Source of the DNA: Typha latifolia
Taxonomy: Eukaryota > Streptophyta > Magnoliopsida > Poales > Typhaceae
Direction: 5' to 3'
NCBI GenBank assembly: GCA_019914945.1
Contig: CM034104.1
Location: forward strand, 14,397,340 to 14,461,339
DNA length: 64,000 bases
This document shows positions 61,501 to 64,000 of the stretch, in pieces. A program made the translations under genes and the position numbers. How positions within the stretch are numbered: the first letter of the stretch is position 1; every line of letters begins with the position of its first letter. The notes beneath the pieces were generated by a model. The model did not search any database. It was not told the DNA's origin and was given only the letters and a program-made list of their open reading frames with translations.

Positions 61501-63557
61501 GTTAATATTAGATTGACCTCTGCAGTTCTAAGTATCCAATAGAAGAGCATATTATATTTTAACTCATTGTTTATCTATAATTAATAATTTTTTATGCAGT
61601 ATCCATTTCTTGTCTAATATTTGTCTATTATGCAGCACACTATGTTATGGAACACTAAGGACATATTTGATGATCAGTTATTGTTATGACTCAGGAACTA
61701 AATTTCTTGTATGAGGCTAGCAACAGCGAAAAATGTTTGGACAATTTTAAGAGATTATCTCCTCATATCGCAGACAGCATATATGCGCCCAAGGTCTATT
61801 GGAATCTTAGCACCAGTAGACTTTTGATTATGGAATTTATGGAAGCTGTGGAAATAACTGATGTCAGTGGCATAAAAAAACTAGGAATGCAACCTACTGA
61901 TGTTTCAAGATTAGTGAGTTCTTGTATACTTATATCATATTTTTAGCAGATGACATCATTCAAAGTTGCTACATTTTCACCCAAAAAATGTGTAGGTCAG
62001 TGAGGCTTTTGCAGAGATGACCTTCAAGCATGGTTTTGTTCATTGTGACCCACATGCTGCCAACATGATGGTTCGACCTCTTCCATCAAACAAATGGAAT
62101 ATTCTTGGTGAGAAATTTCTTCTTCTCTACAATGTTGAAAGTCAATATAACTTGTTGATGAGTCCAAATTGAATTAATTCTTTCGTAGACTTCAAAAGAT
62201 TTCATTTCTTAAGCCTTTTCTTCTTTAAATTTCTGAAAAGAGATAACTTTTCATATTTTCAGAAGTTTGATAAAATAGCAGTTTGTGGATGATTTACTTG
62301 GAAATTGCTCTCAAACTTTCCTGGGCATAAAGGACCTAGAGCTTTCCTAACCTTGACTTATGCTTTGTAGCCCTGTGATCTACCTTTGAACAGGTAGAAC
62401 TAGTCGTTTGCATGGTGAAAAATTAATAGCAAGTGTAAATGGTTGGAGCTCTCTATCATTACCACAATGATCTCCTCCATCTTCCTCTGACTATACAAAA
62501 TCATTCTAATGACCCCAAAAGGTGTTCCTCAACCTTCATAAATGAATAAGTAACTAGAACAACAATTATACAGAAATTGACTATAAATAGGATGTAGAAA
62601 AGCAGAAGATCTTTTCTCCCACCTTCAGAAGAGTGAAGCATAAAGATTCCCTCTTTCTAACAAAAGAGATGGCCTAGGGCATAAGGTTTATATTAGATAG
62701 TGATAATTCAATCTACTTGTGCCATTATGCGGAAACAATTTCATAGAGCATCATTCTAAAGAGACATTCTATTCAATGCAGGAAGGAAAAGGCCACAATT
62801 GATACTGCTTGATCATGGTCTCTACAAAGAACTTGATTTTGCTACAAGAACAAGCTATGCTGCCCTTTGGAAGGTACACTCTGCTAGGAAGATTGCTTAT
62901 TAATGTTTAGCCCTTTATTGTGTCTATTCTTATTAAAATCATTCTTTGAATGCAGGGGCTTGTTTTTGCAGATGTTAATGCAATAAAGGACAACAGTGTA
63001 AAATTGGGTGCCGGAGAGGATCTTTATGCACTGTTTGCTGGGGTACTGACAATGAGGCCATGGAAAAGGGTGATTGACCCATCTGTGGATCATTTGGTTT
63101 TAGAAGGGAATGAAGGGGACCGGTCAGAACTTCAGGTAATAGTGTCATCATGCATATATTGGTAAAACTACAGAGGCATACGAACTACTTTGTGGTAGCT
63201 ACATTGCTTTTCTCTTACTAGCTCTCTGACAAATACTCCCATCTCTTGAAGGACTGGCAAACAAATTACAAGTATTTTGCAACTTGTCCAGTTGCATGCT
63301 ATTAGAAGATAGAAACATTTTATCAAAGTTTCTGATGGTTTCTTTATTTGATCTCTCTCAACAGTTTGACGCTTGTATTATTATATTTCTCTAGTAAGAC
63401 GATCATGAGAATGATAATTCAACTGAAATTTTCTTTTGTGCAGATGTATGCTTCCCAATATTTACCGCAGATCTCAGAGTTGCTTAGGAGACTTCCACGT
63501 GTGATTCTGTTGATGCTAAAAACAAATGATTGTTTACGAGCTGTCAATCATGCTTTG
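55523..63557 (+). CDS. ABC1/UbiB-family atypical kinase (ADCK1-like, At2g40090 type), partial
   Basis: Eleven exons are in phase (467 codons): 55523-55691, 57836-57990, 59096-59221, 59463-59558, 59714-59814, 61158-61194, 61695-61913, 61996-62107, 62782-62873, 62956-63135, 63444-63557. The gene runs off the right edge; an acceptor (TTTTGATAG) ends at 63995, so exon 12 may start at 63996. Family motifs are complete: the KxGQ motif in [14 protein letters not shown], the Ala-rich nucleotide loop [12 protein letters not shown], the Lys in VAVKVQ, the catalytic loop [11 protein letters not shown] and the metal-binding LLDHG. The N-terminus ([20 protein letters not shown]) looks like a membrane or organelle-targeting segment. 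Related proteins act in mitochondria or plastids on prenyl-lipid metabolism; this member's substrate is unknown to me. The first ATG in frame is used. Confidence 0.93.
55870..56660 (+). mobile_element. LINE 3' fragment in intron 1 of the ABC1 kinase gene
   Basis: Position 56136 onward reads [17 protein letters not shown], the zf-RVT signature of plant LINEs (C..CG..E...HLF). Downstream, broken frames give [13 protein letters not shown] residues, again typical of the LINE C-terminus. A 118-residue frame at 55870-56223 in another phase is not a gene. The fragment has stops and sits in sense orientation. Confidence 0.65.
56850..57190 (+). mobile_element. Ty1/copia fragment with three degenerate repeat units
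   Basis: About 56846-56910 translates to ...[19 protein letters not shown], resembling the end of copia RNase H (KKQ..VALSTTEAEYIAA). It is followed by three imperfect units of GCTTNGTGTACCCCAAANTG at about 56930, 56986 and 57048 (spacing 56-62 bp), then LTR-like sequence. It lies in ABC1 kinase intron 1. Confidence 0.5.
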
Positions 63558-64000
63558 GTGAGCTATATGAACTTCACATGCATCATTTAACACCCAAATC
63601 TATTGTCTTAGGAATTCTCTATGTGCCTACCATTCCCACTGAGTCCCTCCAATTTCTTTGATTCTTTATTTTCTTTCATGATGTACCCAAACATCTCTAA
63701 CTCCTTAGCTGGATATGTACTATTCTGAGCAGCTGAAGGCTCCCTTCACAGGGATGTTTTACATTTGACCATCATGTAGGCCTGAGCATTAATTGTTTAT
63801 CTTTGGTCAACTGATTATTTATGATAGCTAAACCCTTTCTCACCTGAAGAAAGAATTCCCCTCTAACAGCAGAGTGATGTTTATCATACTATGCATAGCA
63901 TGCCGTTCCAGTCTTCTCCAAGATTGCTGTTTGGCTGAAGAGACAAACTTATAGAAAGCTAACTTTTTCTTGATTTACATGTTATTTTTTGATAGGTGGG
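63558..64000 (+). other. ABC1 kinase intron 11 (to window edge)
   Basis: Intron sequence starting with the donor GTGAGC. A possible acceptor ends at 63995. Nothing else recognised. Confidence 0.6.

Overview
The window is nuclear DNA of a flowering plant, most likely a monocot. Genes are split by many GT-AG introns, intergenic DNA is AT-rich and full of decayed transposons, and the predicted proteins (chloroplast ribosomal protein L4, anthranilate synthase alpha, the peroxisomal NAD carrier) look closest to monocot versions. That placement rests on remembered resemblance, not on a search. All gene models were assembled by hand from reading frames, splice signals and protein-family knowledge; exon phases were checked by arithmetic.

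Layout from left to right: (1) minus-strand 5' part of a conserved plant gene I cannot name (117-1571, continues off the left edge); (2) 5.4 kb of intergenic DNA with hexanucleotide repeats; (3) a two-exon DIVARICATA-type MYB gene (+, 6955-8080); (4) chloroplast ribosomal protein L4 (-, 11849-13601); (5) the peroxisomal NAD carrier PXN (-, 14544-24211), 11 exons, with one 6.7-kb intron loaded with transposons (a hAT-type MITE and a probable 3.2-kb solo LTR); (6) a Josephin-type deubiquitinase (+, 25900-27197); (7) a broken, internally deleted CTF18 clamp-loader pseudogene (+, 28209-33224) carrying its own hAT-type element and a probable solo LTR; (8) thylakoid phosphoprotein TSP9 (-, 33754-34032); (9) the KEOPS subunit CGI121/TPRKB (-, 34752-36690); (10) 4.8 kb with a decayed LINE; (11) anthranilate synthase alpha subunit (+, 41503-44626), with a long C-terminal poly-asparagine tail; (12) a kinase pseudogene and a truncated Yippee-like gene on the minus strand (48336-53208); (13) a large ABC1/UbiB-family kinase gene (+, 55523 to beyond 63557) running off the right edge.

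The genes are unrelated housekeeping or plastid genes; there is no operon or gene cluster. Three encode plastid proteins (L4, TSP9, anthranilate synthase), but nothing links them functionally beyond location. The more interesting signals are: the anthranilate synthase, whose conserved feedback-site serine is replaced by alanine and whose C-terminus is an (AAC)n expansion; the dismantled CTF18 copy; three MITEs with subterminal low-complexity repeats, two with perfect 8-bp target duplications; and the Yippee-like gene, where only the first zinc half-site is visible and a kinase relic lies downstream. I found no CRISPR, phage or bacterial-type system and no convincing new molecular system.
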